Made by a program: the position numbers and the translations under genes
Assembly (NCBI RefSeq): GCF_002777915.1
Contig: NZ_NJGE01000006.1
Span: forward strand, 1 to 41,850
Length of the DNA: 41,850 nt
Direction: 5' to 3'
Source: Bartonella tribocorum
GTDB lineage: Bacteria; Pseudomonadota; Alphaproteobacteria; Rhizobiales; Rhizobiaceae
Notes under the pieces: model-generated
Databases searched by the model: none
Seen by the model: only the letters and a program-made list of their open reading frames with translations
What the model was told of the DNA's origin: nothing
Shown: in pieces, positions 18,226-28,217 of the stretch
How the letters are laid out: each line of letters begins with the position of its first letter
Position numbering within the stretch: position 1 is the stretch's first letter

Positions 18226-19482
18226 ATGTCATATTCAGTTGATGAACAGACGCATAGTGATGCGATTAAGAAAAAAATTGGCTATAAAGAATTTGTTATT
18301 CTTATTGCTTCACTCATGGCCATTAACGCTATAGCTGTAGACATTATGTTGCCGGCTATGCCTAATATTTTGGAAGGCTTAAATGTTCTCAACGAGAATG
18401 ATCAACATTATATCATTTCGAGTTATCTTATTAGCTATGGTATTGCTCAAATATTTTTTGGTCCAATAAGTGATCGATATGGGCGACGCAAACTTATGCT
18501 TATTGGGCTTGCTTTTTATTCATTTACGGCGATTGGCTGTGCCTTTGTAACGGATTTTTCTCTCCTGCTTATTTTGCGTGTTTTGCAAGGCATTGGAGGC
18601 GCATCTATGCGGGTCCTTACGGTTTCTGTCGTACGGGATCTCTACTGTGGTCGAAAAATGGCAGAAGTTATGTCTATTGTTATGATGGTTTTTCTTGTTG
18701 CACCCATGGTTGGTCCCGCGACAGGACAGATCATTTTACTACTCGGACATTGGCAATTTATTTTTATTTTCATGGCAATGATCGGTTTCGGGCTAATGAT
18801 TTGGATTCTATTCCGTTTGCCTGAAACACTTCATGAACAACGCCCTCTTTCCTTTTCTTCAGTCAAACACAACTTATGGATTGTTGTGACAAATCGTACA
18901 ACACTTTGCTATACACTTGCAACGTCCATCATTTTAGGCTGCATTTTTATTGCTGTTAATACATCACAACAAACCTATGAAGGAATTTATAACTTAGGCT
19001 TTTGGTTTCCGATAGCATTTGCCATCGGTGCTGCATTTCAAGCTTTTTCATCATTTATGAATTCTCAACTTGTCGGACGTCTTGGAATGCGGCGGATTGC
19101 CCATGCTATGCTTTTGCTCTTTTGTGCCACTTCATGTATTTGGTTTATTGGATCTGTCTTAGCAGATGGCGTTATCCCTTTTCCCTTTTATATGGCGTTA
19201 TATTGTATATTAATGTTTACCTGCGGTGGCATTATGGCTAATTTCAATACACTCGCTCTCGAATCTCTGGGCGAAATCGCTGGTACAGCCTCTTCTGTAT
19301 CGGGCTTTCTTCAAACATCTATCGGTGCAGGACTAAGCTTTTTTATTGCCCAACAATTTGATGAAACAACTATCCCAAACTCAGCAGGATTTTTCTTTCT
19401 AAGTCTTATTGCCATTGTTCTTGTCTTATGGGCTGAACGTGGTCATCTCTTTAGGCAATATCATCATAATCCTAACGAATAA
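18226..19482 (+). CDS. MFS transporter, Bcr/CflA-type drug exporter
   Basis: A 418-residue major-facilitator protein with 12 predicted helices. The first helix carries AVDIMLPAMPNI, the pattern of the Bcr/CflA (DHA1) exporters, and loop 2-3 carries motif A, GPISDRYGRRK (79-89). RVLQGIGGASMRVLTV in helix 4 matches motif B, and motif C-like PMVGPATG is in helix 5. Substrates of the group include bicyclomycin, chloramphenicol and sulfonamides; the one here is unknown. AAGGA precedes the ATG, 72 bp after grxD. It is convergent with parC. Confidence 0.88.
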   Translation: MSYSVDEQTHSDAIKKKIGYKEFVILIASLMAINAIAVDIMLPAMPNILEGLNVLNENDQHYIISSYLISYGIAQIFFGPISDRYGRRKLMLIGLAFYSFTAIGCAFVTDFSLLLILRVLQGIGGASMRVLTVSVVRDLYCGRKMAEVMSIVMMVFLVAPMVGPATGQIILLLGHWQFIFIFMAMIGFGLMIWILFRLPETLHEQRPLSFSSVKHNLWIVVTNRTTLCYTLATSIILGCIFIAVNTSQQTYEGIYNLGFWFPIAFAIGAAFQAFSSFMNSQLVGRLGMRRIAHAMLLLFCATSCIWFIGSVLADGVIPFPFYMALYCILMFTCGGIMANFNTLALESLGEIAGTASSVSGFLQTSIGAGLSFFIAQQFDETTIPNSAGFFFLSLIAIVLVLWAERGHLFRQYHHNPNE

Positions 19483-20013
19483 AAATGCTTAAGAAAAGAT
19501 AATACCCCCCCTCTTGAAGAAGAGAGATATGCCTCTCACACAAAATAGAATACCTCTCAATACGACACTTTTGAATTAAATATTCACATATTCATTTTAA
19601 AGATACATCTCTCAAAGCACCAAATCATTTCACGACAGCACTCATGAATAATTAATGGTAAAATAATAAAGTGTTCTATCATCCCCACACTTATGAAGCG
19701 TAAAAGCTATTATATTTATTCTGTTCTCAATATTACAACAGCTCTTGGCACTTAAAATAGCTCATAAAAGATATTTTTAATTCTTTTCTTTGTAAGTTTC
19801 TATCTACAACACCAACCCACTTCTGATATGCAAAACAGATCATTTTGATTGTCTCAACATGAACAACATTAAAATAAGAAAACCTATGTAGATATTAGAA
19901 CCTCTCATTTAATATGAAATGATATTGAATTATCAATATGTTATTATAGAATAAAAACACATAAGAAATTTTCTTTATGCTTTTATAGACTTAGAATAAA
20001 AACGCTCCGTTAT
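19483..20013. other. 531-bp spacer between convergent MFS gene and parC
   Basis: No gene seen. It contains CTCTT-GAAG-AAGAG (19511-19524), a weak 5-bp hairpin without a T-tract that resembles the purC-purS hairpin. The rest is AT-rich with stops in all frames. Confidence 0.5.
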
Positions 20014-22263
20014 TTAATTGGTAAATTTACCTGACTTTGGGAATCCTTTTGGAACCAAACGCCCAACACCCGCACGTATTCCCATCCATTCAATGAGATC
20101 ATCAGCTTGACGGTTAAAGATTCGTTCAGCTGTATCTTGCCAACTTAAACCTTCTGATAAATTAAAAGTCTTGGCATCAACAATACCCCCTTCTTTGTAA
20201 CGTTGTAAACGAACCCCTTTACCACGATTCATTTCTGGTATTTGTTCAATAGAAAAAATAAGCATTTTACGGTTTTCACCAACCACGGCAACATAATCAC
20301 CATTGACAGGAACACAAAGCTTTACCTTATCAGGAGATTTCACATTCATCACTTGCTTTCCTTTTCGTGTATTGGCAATCACCTCTGCAGCAGGAACGAT
20401 AAAGCCATTTCCGTAAGATGAAACCAAAAGTAATTTTTCTTCTGCATGATGCACAAAAGCTGTAAGAACATCATGCTCATCATCCATATCAACTAAAAGA
20501 CGAATGGGTTCACCATGTCCCCTTCCTCCAGGCAAACTATTGGCACCAATAGTGAAAAACTTTCCACCAGTACTTATCAGCACAATCTTGTCGGTCGTAA
20601 ATGCTGGAAATGCTAACTTTAAACTGTCTCCTTCTTTAAAAGAAAGCGCTTTGTAATCGCTTAAATGCCCCTTCAAAGCACGCATCCACCCCTTTTCAGA
20701 AATAACAACAGTAACCGGTTCTTTTTCGATCATCGCTTGTTGAATATCGTCAAGATCACGCCTTGGTGCTTCTTCGAACGTCGTGCGCCTTTTCCCTAAG
20801 AGCGTTTCAGGACCAAAAGTATTGCGAACTTTTTTAATCTCTTCTGAAATTATTTTCCATTGTTTTATAGGAGAATCTAACAAATTCTGTAGTTTTTCTT
20901 TTTCAGCTTTAAGGGTTTCAAATTCCTTACGAATTTCAAATTCTTCAAGCTTCCGTAAAGAACGCAAGCGCATATTAAGAATAGCTTCAGCTTGATTTTC
21001 TGTTAATTCAAAACGATTAATCAGCCTCTTTTTCGGTTCATCCTCTTCACGAATAATTTGAATGACCTCATCGAGATTCAAATAGGCAATAAGATAGCCA
21101 TGAAGAATTTCTAAACGGCTATCAATTTGATCAAGCCGATAATGAGAGCGCCGAATAAGCACTTCTTTACGATGTTCAAGCCATTGCTGCATACTTTCGC
21201 GCAACGAGAGAACATTGGGTATTTTCCCCAACGATAGAACATTCAGATTAAGAGGAAATCTTACTTCAAAATCAGTCAATTTAAAAAGGGATTCCATAAG
21301 AAGTTCAGGGTCAACCGAGCGATTTTTAGGAACAAGCACGATGCGGATATCTTCTGCTGATTCATCTTGAATATCCTCAAGCATTGGTAAGCGCCGCGCA
21401 AGCAACAATTCTGCAGTTTTTTCAATAAGACGTGACTTTTGAACTTGGTAAGGAATTTCAGTCACAACAATCACATAAGAACCGCGGCTACCTATTTCCT
21501 GATGCCAACGTGAACGCAATCGAAAAAAACCCCGCCCTATACGATAAGATTCCTCAATACTCTTTTTAGGCTCAACCAAAATGCCACCGGTTGGAAAATC
21601 AGGCCCCAACACAAATTGATTTAAATCCTCATCACGCGTATCAGGGTGTGCAATCAAATGTAGTGCCGCATCACAGAGCTCAGCAACATTGTGGGGAGGA
21701 ATAGATGTTGCCATACCAACAGCAATCCCTGAGGAACCATTGGCTAAAAGATTAGGGAAAGCACCTGGTAGAACAACAGGCTCTTCATCTTCTTCATTAT
21801 AGGTCAAACGAAAATCAATAGCATTTTCATTAATGCCTTCAAGCAACAACGCAGCCACTTCAGTCATGCGTGCTTCCGTATAACGCATAGCTGCAGCATT
21901 ATCACCATCAATATTACCAAAATTACCTTGTCCATCGACCAATGGATAGCGAACCGCAAAGCTTTGAGCCAAACGCACCAAAGCATCATAAATAGATGCA
22001 TCCCCATGAGGATGAAATTTTCCCATAACATCACCGACAATCCGCGCACATTTTGCATAAGACTGTCCAGGATTTAATTTGAGAAGACGCATCGCATGAA
22101 CAATCCGCCGATGGACAGGTTTCAATCCATCACGCACATCAGGCAATGCACGATGCATAATCGTAGAAAGTGCATAAGCCAAATAGCGTTCCTGTAAAGC
22201 AGAACGTAACTCTATTGGCTCAATATGTTCTTTATCAAAAGGTAAATTCATTTTATCAGACAT
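20014..22263 (-). CDS. parC: DNA topoisomerase IV subunit A
   Basis: The 749-residue breakage-reunion subunit of topoisomerase IV, which decatenates daughter chromosomes with ParE. Seen: [16 protein letters not shown] (39-54), the quinolone-determining helix [13 protein letters not shown] (81-93), and catalytic Arg127-Tyr128 in AAMRYTE. The C-terminal beta-propeller has ParC-type blades and lacks an evident GyrA box, favouring ParC over GyrA. Ala89 stands where E. coli ParC has Ser80. An alternative Met at codon 5 is possible; neither start has a well-spaced ribosome-binding site, and a hairpin at 22282-22310 lies in the leader. Confidence 0.93.
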   Translation of the reverse strand: MSDKMNLPFDKEHIEPIELRSALQERYLAYALSTIMHRALPDVRDGLKPVHRRIVHAMRLLKLNPGQSYAKCARIVGDVMGKFHPHGDASIYDALVRLAQSFAVRYPLVDGQGNFGNIDGDNAAAMRYTEARMTEVAALLLEGINENAIDFRLTYNEEDEEPVVLPGAFPNLLANGSSGIAVGMATSIPPHNVAELCDAALHLIAHPDTRDEDLNQFVLGPDFPTGGILVEPKKSIEESYRIGRGFFRLRSRWHQEIGSRGSYVIVVTEIPYQVQKSRLIEKTAELLLARRLPMLEDIQDESAEDIRIVLVPKNRSVDPELLMESLFKLTDFEVRFPLNLNVLSLGKIPNVLSLRESMQQWLEHRKEVLIRRSHYRLDQIDSRLEILHGYLIAYLNLDEVIQIIREEDEPKKRLINRFELTENQAEAILNMRLRSLRKLEEFEIRKEFETLKAEKEKLQNLLDSPIKQWKIISEEIKKVRNTFGPETLLGKRRTTFEEAPRRDLDDIQQAMIEKEPVTVVISEKGWMRALKGHLSDYKALSFKEGDSLKLAFPAFTTDKIVLISTGGKFFTIGANSLPGGRGHGEPIRLLVDMDDEHDVLTAFVHHAEEKLLLVSSYGNGFIVPAAEVIANTRKGKQVMNVKSPDKVKLCVPVNGDYVAVVGENRKMLIFSIEQIPEMNRGKGVRLQRYKEGGIVDAKTFNLSEGLSWQDTAERIFNRQADDLIEWMGIRAGVGRLVPKGFPKSGKFTN

Positions 22264-23309
22264 AATATTAGAATAAAAATTCCTACAATAATAAAAAATT
22301 ATTATGTAGGATTTATTTAATGAAAATTTTTATGAGTAAACTTTTTTATTAAAAGTCAACGATATAAAAATAAACGGTGTAATTAGAACATGAACAGAAA
22401 ATTATATCAATTTGAAAAATTTATACATGTTCTTTCTCCTTGTCCTAAACAATATATGAGAATATTTAATAGATTACCGAAAAATTCTTTCAATATCCTC
22501 TTTAAGGGGTAAAAAACAAAATAAACCAAAAAAATAGAAAATATTTTCATTGTTAAGGAAAGCGAAAAGCATGTTTAAATAAATAAAAATCTAAAAAACA
22601 ATGCTATTATTAGCTAATGCATCTAGGCAAAATAAAATCATGACACAACTTTTCAAAACGATTTTTATAGCCTTTCCCAAAATAACAGTTTCCCTGAAAA
22701 TATATTTTGAATACAGATTATTCTAAACAAAAACCTTATTGAAAACTTTGCAAACCCGACGATATAATTTAACAGCTCACAAAGAGCTATTTCATCCTTT
22801 TGGCAATAATAAAAGCATCTTTCAAACATCATCTTTATTACAAAGATAAATTGTAATAACAACGCTATCCAGTTTTTCTATGAAAAACTTTAAAAGATAT
22901 TCAAAGCTTATATAGTTCATGATAAATGAACTACGCTCATTTCGCTGCTTTTATCACAAAGGAAAGAGTGATTATGCAAGCAAGGAATAGAAATACTGGA
23001 ACCATTTGCATACACAAACTGTCAGCAAAACGAAAACCTAGAAAGTATAATGACAGATTCTCCTTTATTCAATATAGACTGTGTTGTACAATGTGCCTTT
23101 TATACCACTCATGAAGCAATTGTATCCTCCACGAGCAAGTCATCATAAAACAAGATCAACTACATTAAGAGATATTCCTTTAGAAATAAGGCCGCTTGAA
23201 GGATTAACACAATAGCATTTTTTACTTCTCTAAATCCATAAGCAATACATATGTTCTTGAGAAACATCAAAACTTCACATTACGAAGCAAGATGAAAACA
23301 ATCCATAAA
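22264..23309. other. 1-kb AT-rich region with no recognisable gene
   Basis: It lies between the parC start and the aspS stop, both on the minus strand. Short frames exist (minus 22665-22862, plus 22926-23114) but their products show no known motif. The left end has the parC leader hairpin. Eroded gene remnants are possible, but I could not recognise one. Confidence 0.5.
22282..22310 (-). promoter_or_regulatory. Hairpin in the parC leader
   Basis: The arms 22282-22294 and 22299-22310 pair over 12 bp with one bulged A and a 4-nt loop. On the minus strand the stem is followed by AATTTTTATT, and its base contains TAGG, part of the only AGGA-like site upstream of parC. It could attenuate transcription or shield initiation, or end an upstream transcript. 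Confidence 0.4.
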
Positions 23310-25109
23310 TCAACTTGATGAATTATTTTTGTGCGTAGGAGCCATGCGGATTCCTAAATCGCGTAATTGTGTAGAAGAAACATCAGACGGAGCACTCATT
23401 AAAAGATCAAGAGCCTGTTGATTCATCGGAAATAAAGCAACTTCACGTAAATTTTTAACACCTTGCAACAGCATAATGATGCGGTCAATTCCCGCAGCCA
23501 TACCACCATGGGGTGGAGCCCCATAATGGAATGCACGATAAAGACCACCAAAACGATCTTTCACAACTTCCTTAGAAAGCCCTACAAGTTCAAAAACTTT
23601 AAGCATCATTTCTGGTAAGTGATTACGAATTCCACCGGATGCAATCTCATAACCATTACAAACAAGATCATATTGAAAAGCTTTAAGCGTAAGAGGATCT
23701 TGACATTCAAGAGCATTTTCTCCCCCCTGAGGCATGGAAAAAGGATTATGTGCAAAATCAATCTTTTTCTCATCTTCATTCCATTCAAAAAATGGAAAAT
23801 CAACAATCCATGCTAAGGAGAAACGCTCTTTATCGACAAGGTCTAATTCTTCTCCTACCCGTGTACGAGCTGCCCCAGCAAAAGATGCGAATTTTTTTGG
23901 ATCTCCAGCCACAAAAAAACAAGCATCACCACTTTCAAGTCCAAGTTGTATACGAAGCGCTTCAGTTCGCTGCTCACCAATATTTTTGGCAATAGGCCCT
24001 GCTCCTTCAAATTTTCCTTCTTCTTTGCGCCAAAAAATATAACCAAGCCCCGGTTGTCCCTCACCTTGTGCCCATACATTCATACGATCACAAAAAGCAC
24101 GACTTCCACCCGTTTTAGCCGGAATAGCCCACACTTGTGCACTCTCATCATTCGCTAAAATTTGAGCAAAAACTTTGAAACCAGAATGATTAAAATGCTG
24201 AGAAACATCTTCCATAATGATCGGATTACGCAAGTCAGGTTTATCAGAACCGTATTTCTGCATTGCTTCATCATAAGAAATACGAGGAAAATTTTGTGTC
24301 ACAGTTTTTCCATCGGCAAATTCCTCAAAAATAGAGCGCATAATAGGTTCCATAGTTCCTAAAACATCTTCCTGCTCAACAAAACTCATTTCAACATCTA
24401 ATTGATAAAATTCACCAGGAAGACGGTCAGCTCGCGGATCTTCATCTCTAAAACATGGTGCAATTTGAAAATAACGATCAAAACCTGACATCATCAACAA
24501 CTGTTTATATTGCTGTGGCGCTTGTGGTAGTGCATAAAATTTTCCCTGATGGACACGACTTGGAACTAAAAAATCACGTGCACCTTCCGGCGATGAGGCC
24601 GTCAAAAGCGGCGTTGTAAATTCCGTAAAACCATTATTTTGCATAGCCCGTCTCATAGCCGCAATAATTTCAGTTCGACGCATGATATTTTTGTGCATAG
24701 TCTCCCGACGCAAATCAAGAAAACGATATTTTAACCGAATATCTTCTGGGTAATCAGGCTCACCAAAAACCGGTAAAGGAAGCTCTTCAGACTTTGAAAG
24801 AATTTCTACCTCTTGTGCAAAAATTTCAATTTCACCTGTTGGAAGCGTTGCATTAATAACCTCATCAGAACGTGCACAGACCTCTCCATCCACACGAACA
24901 ACCCATTCAGAACGTACTTTTTCAATAACTTTAAAAGCCGGTGAAGCAGGATCTGCAACAATTTGTGTGATTCCAAAATGATCACGCAAGTCTACAAAAA
25001 GAATTCCTCCATGATCACGAACACGATGAACCCATCCCGAAAGACGAACTTTTGTTCCTACATCACATTTACGAAGAGCCGCACAATGATGACTGCGATA
25101 ACGGTGCAT
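23310..25109 (-). CDS. aspS: Aspartate--tRNA(Asp/Asn) ligase
   Basis: A 599-residue bacterial-type class IIb AspRS. Seen: an N-terminal OB-fold anticodon domain with [11 protein letters not shown] (25-35), motif 2 [10 protein letters not shown] (220-229), a GAD insertion domain (about 290-420), and motif 3 [13 protein letters not shown] near the C-terminus. His33 in RDHG is the residue found in non-discriminating AspRS enzymes that also charge tRNA-Asn, followed by transamidation by GatCAB. This fits a genome without AsnRS, which the window cannot test. AAAGG precedes ATG. Divergent from rnd. Confidence 0.96.
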   Translation of the reverse strand: MHRYRSHHCAALRKCDVGTKVRLSGWVHRVRDHGGILFVDLRDHFGITQIVADPASPAFKVIEKVRSEWVVRVDGEVCARSDEVINATLPTGEIEIFAQEVEILSKSEELPLPVFGEPDYPEDIRLKYRFLDLRRETMHKNIMRRTEIIAAMRRAMQNNGFTEFTTPLLTASSPEGARDFLVPSRVHQGKFYALPQAPQQYKQLLMMSGFDRYFQIAPCFRDEDPRADRLPGEFYQLDVEMSFVEQEDVLGTMEPIMRSIFEEFADGKTVTQNFPRISYDEAMQKYGSDKPDLRNPIIMEDVSQHFNHSGFKVFAQILANDESAQVWAIPAKTGGSRAFCDRMNVWAQGEGQPGLGYIFWRKEEGKFEGAGPIAKNIGEQRTEALRIQLGLESGDACFFVAGDPKKFASFAGAARTRVGEELDLVDKERFSLAWIVDFPFFEWNEDEKKIDFAHNPFSMPQGGENALECQDPLTLKAFQYDLVCNGYEIASGGIRNHLPEMMLKVFELVGLSKEVVKDRFGGLYRAFHYGAPPHGGMAAGIDRIIMLLQGVKNLREVALFPMNQQALDLLMSAPSDVSSTQLRDLGIRMAPTHKNNSSS

Positions 25110-25242
25110 GTTTTTTGCCTTTGATTATAATATTCACATGCGCTACAAACGCTTTTTAAGGACCATTTGTCAAGATATGAGAATAAAAACGCTAAAATAA
25201 AAGTCAATAAAAGACAAATTTAATGTATCGAATTAGAATAGT

Positions 25243-26397
25243 ATGATGAATCTTATTACACAAACAACAGATCTTGAAATTGCACTGAACGCTCTAAGTA
25301 CCTCTGATTTTGTAACAGTCGATACTGAGTTTATCCGCGAAACAACTTTTTGGCCTCAACTGTGTTTAATCCAGCTCGCATCACCAGACATTACAGTTCT
25401 GATTGATCCCATAGCACCAGATATTGATTTACAACCATTTTTTGATCTTATGATCGATAAAAAAATTGTCAAAGTTTTTCACTCTGCCCGTCAAGATATT
25501 GAAACGATTTATTATCTTGGAGGCGTTATTCCTTCTCCTCTCTTCGACACACAAATAGCAGGATCAATTTGCGGATTTGGCGATTCGATCTCCTATGATC
25601 AAATTGTACAACGCTGCACGGGGCATCATCTTGATAAATCCTCTCGCTTTACAGATTGGAGTTGTCGCCCCCTGTCTGAAAAACAACTGCTCTATGCCCT
25701 TGCCGATGTAACTTACTTAAGAGATGTTTACCTCCTCTTGAAAAAAAGGTTAGAAAAAAATCAACGAACTCACTGGATGGATGATGAAATCACAATCCTC
25801 TTAAATCCAAAAACCTATGATATGCCAGAAGATGAAGCATGGAAAAAAGTAAAAGGAAAAGTTAAAAAACCGCGTGAACTTGCCGTACTACAAAAGATAG
25901 CAGCTTGGCGTGAACGTGAAGCACGAAAATACAATATGCCACGTCGCCATATCATGAAAGATGAATGTCTTATAGAAATAGCAACCCAACAACCAAAAGA
26001 TGAATCTACATTAAAACGGTTGCGCAGTCTTAATAAGAATTGGGATAAACGCTCAATTGCTTCATCATTAATCAAAGCTGTCCACGAAGGCTTAGAAGTT
26101 GATCTTTCTACTTTACCCCCTATTCCTAAACATAATCCAATCAACGATACAACAGCCGCTGCTGTCGATCTACTCAAAGTATTATTAAAACTTGTTGCAA
26201 ATGAAAACAGTATTGCCCCTAAAATTATTGCAACATCTAATGATTTAGAAAAAATCGCCAATGGAGGAATAAAGAAGAATATCCCCGCTATGAATGGCTG
26301 GCGCTACGAAATATTTGGTAAAAAAGCGGAACAACTGCTAAAGGGACAGATAGGGTTTTACTTTAACGATGGAAAGATAAGCACAAAACAGCTTTAA
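25243..26397 (+). CDS. rnd: Ribonuclease D
   Basis: A 384-residue 3'-5' exoribonuclease of the DEDD family that trims tRNA precursors and other structured RNAs. Seen: Exo I VDTEF with Asp27 and Glu29, Exo II HSARQDIE with Asp85, Exo III Tyr151 to Asp155 in YALADVTYL (DEDDy type), and an HRDC domain (about 210-290) with LAVLQKIAAWREREARKYN. Length is normal for the family. It begins with two ATG codons and has a weak ribosome-binding site. Divergent from aspS by 133 bp, convergent with ppx. Confidence 0.95.
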   Translation: MMNLITQTTDLEIALNALSTSDFVTVDTEFIRETTFWPQLCLIQLASPDITVLIDPIAPDIDLQPFFDLMIDKKIVKVFHSARQDIETIYYLGGVIPSPLFDTQIAGSICGFGDSISYDQIVQRCTGHHLDKSSRFTDWSCRPLSEKQLLYALADVTYLRDVYLLLKKRLEKNQRTHWMDDEITILLNPKTYDMPEDEAWKKVKGKVKKPRELAVLQKIAAWREREARKYNMPRRHIMKDECLIEIATQQPKDESTLKRLRSLNKNWDKRSIASSLIKAVHEGLEVDLSTLPPIPKHNPINDTTAAAVDLLKVLLKLVANENSIAPKIIATSNDLEKIANGGIKKNIPAMNGWRYEIFGKKAEQLLKGQIGFYFNDGKISTKQL

Positions 26398-26693
26398 TTT
26401 ACATTTCCTCTACATTCCTAAGATTTCCATAAGGTCTTCTAAAGAAAGTTTTATTTTATGTCAAAATGAGTGGAAAATTAAAAGAGAAAAATTTTTATAA
26501 TAAAAGCGCGTTTCATTACAAAAATAGGAGCTTAAGCCTAATAAAAAAGTATGAAAAGATAATATCCTATACTATTCTATCATATAAAAAGTCCTTATCA
26601 AAATTGCAATCCAATACTTAAAAATGAACGAGCATAGAAACTAAAATACCTAGCCTTTTAAAAGGTGAAACACGAATAAATGAGAAGAAAAAA

Positions 26694-28211
26694 TCAAAAA
26701 ATTTCAAAAGCAAGAGGTTGTTTTATTAATTTTGATAACTTCTTTAATCGTCCAAGAGGACGTTCTCCCAATAATCCAGAATAATTTTTTGGGATCTGCA
26801 AAACAATATGATCTGCTTTTTTATGCCAAAATAAATGAGGTAAAATTCCTGCAACAGAAGCGCTAAACAAATGAGCAATACGCATTATTTCACCAAGAAT
26901 ACGTGCTTTTTCAATGATACTTTGCGTTGCTAATTGAAAAATGGGAAGAGATTCTTTATCAACCAGTAGACTTGTATTGCGAAAGAAAACAGCAAGCGCT
27001 GCATAAAGACGCCCCTCATGAGAAATTCCTGGGTAAGATCCTAATGCTATCTGATTAGCTGCTTCATTGCCTCGATAATCTGGATGTATACGCCAACCAA
27101 TATCCGCAAGAAGACAAGCCGCTTGACGATAACGGCATTCATTTTCAGTTTCTGAAATTCCAAAAACCTCAAAGGCATTCGTCGTGAAATCAATAAGTTC
27201 TTCTGCTTGTTTTGGTGAACGTGCCCGTAAAATAGCCATTTCTGTGCACGCCGCAATGAGAGGGTCTGAAAGTCGAATTGCCTGAGGCAAGCGTGAATAA
27301 AGAAAACCTTCACGAACGCCAGCACCAGAAAAAATTATCTTCTCAAACTCCATACACTGAATGAGTTCAATAAGGACAATTGCCCCATACGATAAAAGTT
27401 TCCGACGATTCTGCGAAATCGCTGAAATCCCTTTCATATTATCAATATTGCCGCTTGCTACAAGACGTAAAAAGTTCTCCATTTCAGTGGATTCAACTTC
27501 ATAGCCATGCATAACAGGGAGCCGATAGTGTTTCGTTGCCATATGAAGTTTTGCCAAATTACGCCACGTCCCCCCTACAGCATAAAAATAACGTGCCCGA
27601 TCTTTACGCGTACGTATAACAGAAGATTGATAAAATTGCTCATGGACAATTTTTGCCGCGATAGCATTATCATTATTGGACATATACTGCAGCCGTAAAC
27701 CACCTAATGGAAGCGTTATCCCTTCACCGACATTAGAATGATCAATATCAATCAATTCGAGACTTCCACCCCCAAGATCTCCAGAAATACCCTTTGGTTG
27801 ATAAAAAGTAGAAATAACCCCATAGGCTGAATACATAGCTTCTTCACTTCCTGAAAGAAGATATATTTTATTTTGTAAAATCTCTTCAGCACTTTGAATA
27901 AACGCTACACCATTTTTTGCATCTCGTGCCGCCGCCGTTGCTAAAGTATAAACCTCATCTGCTCCAATCTGTCGACAAAGCGTACGAAACCGTTTGAGCG
28001 TTTGCAACGCCATTTTTATCGATTCTTCTTCTAAAAACCCCGTTTTTGCCACACCATGACCAAGACCACAAAGAATCTTTTCATTAAACAAAACCGTTGG
28101 TGAGCGAACAAGCCCCTCATAAATAACCAACCGAACAGAATTTGATCCAATGTCAATAACAGCAACAGGCTTACGCCCTTTTAGCCGACCTTGAGCATCT
28201 TTATATGTCAT
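26694..28211 (-). CDS. ppx: Exopolyphosphatase / guanosine pentaphosphatase family
   Basis: A 505-residue Ppx/GppA-family actin-fold phosphatase. Seen: phosphate-1 motif DIGSNSVRLVIYEG (20-33), the catalytic Glu region LLSGSEEAMYSAYG (118-131), and phosphate-2 motif GDLGGGS (144-150), then a helical C-terminal region. These enzymes release phosphate from polyphosphate and some convert pppGpp to ppGpp. Its position 6 bp after ppk on the same strand points to polyphosphate. The start has no good ribosome-binding site, consistent with coupling to ppk. Confidence 0.93.
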   Translation of the reverse strand: MTYKDAQGRLKGRKPVAVIDIGSNSVRLVIYEGLVRSPTVLFNEKILCGLGHGVAKTGFLEEESIKMALQTLKRFRTLCRQIGADEVYTLATAAARDAKNGVAFIQSAEEILQNKIYLLSGSEEAMYSAYGVISTFYQPKGISGDLGGGSLELIDIDHSNVGEGITLPLGGLRLQYMSNNDNAIAAKIVHEQFYQSSVIRTRKDRARYFYAVGGTWRNLAKLHMATKHYRLPVMHGYEVESTEMENFLRLVASGNIDNMKGISAISQNRRKLLSYGAIVLIELIQCMEFEKIIFSGAGVREGFLYSRLPQAIRLSDPLIAACTEMAILRARSPKQAEELIDFTTNAFEVFGISETENECRYRQAACLLADIGWRIHPDYRGNEAANQIALGSYPGISHEGRLYAALAVFFRNTSLLVDKESLPIFQLATQSIIEKARILGEIMRIAHLFSASVAGILPHLFWHKKADHIVLQIPKNYSGLLGERPLGRLKKLSKLIKQPLAFEIF

Positions 28212-28217
28212 TGGATT

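Noticed and set aside
19510-19524. Hairpin after the MFS gene as a terminator
   Set aside because: Only 5 bp of stem and no T-tract on either strand.
22926-23114. 62-codon plus-strand reading frame between parC and aspS
   Set aside because: No recognisable domain and an odd Cys/Arg-rich composition; likely chance.
25169-25174. TTGACA hexamer upstream of aspS on the minus strand
   Set aside because: A consensus -35, but no acceptable -10 at 16-18 bp; the TATAAT-like box nearby is about 38 bp away.
26660-26671. CCTTTTAAAAGG palindrome between rnd and ppx
   Set aside because: Cannot form a loop without losing most of the stem and lacks a T-tract; not a convincing terminator.
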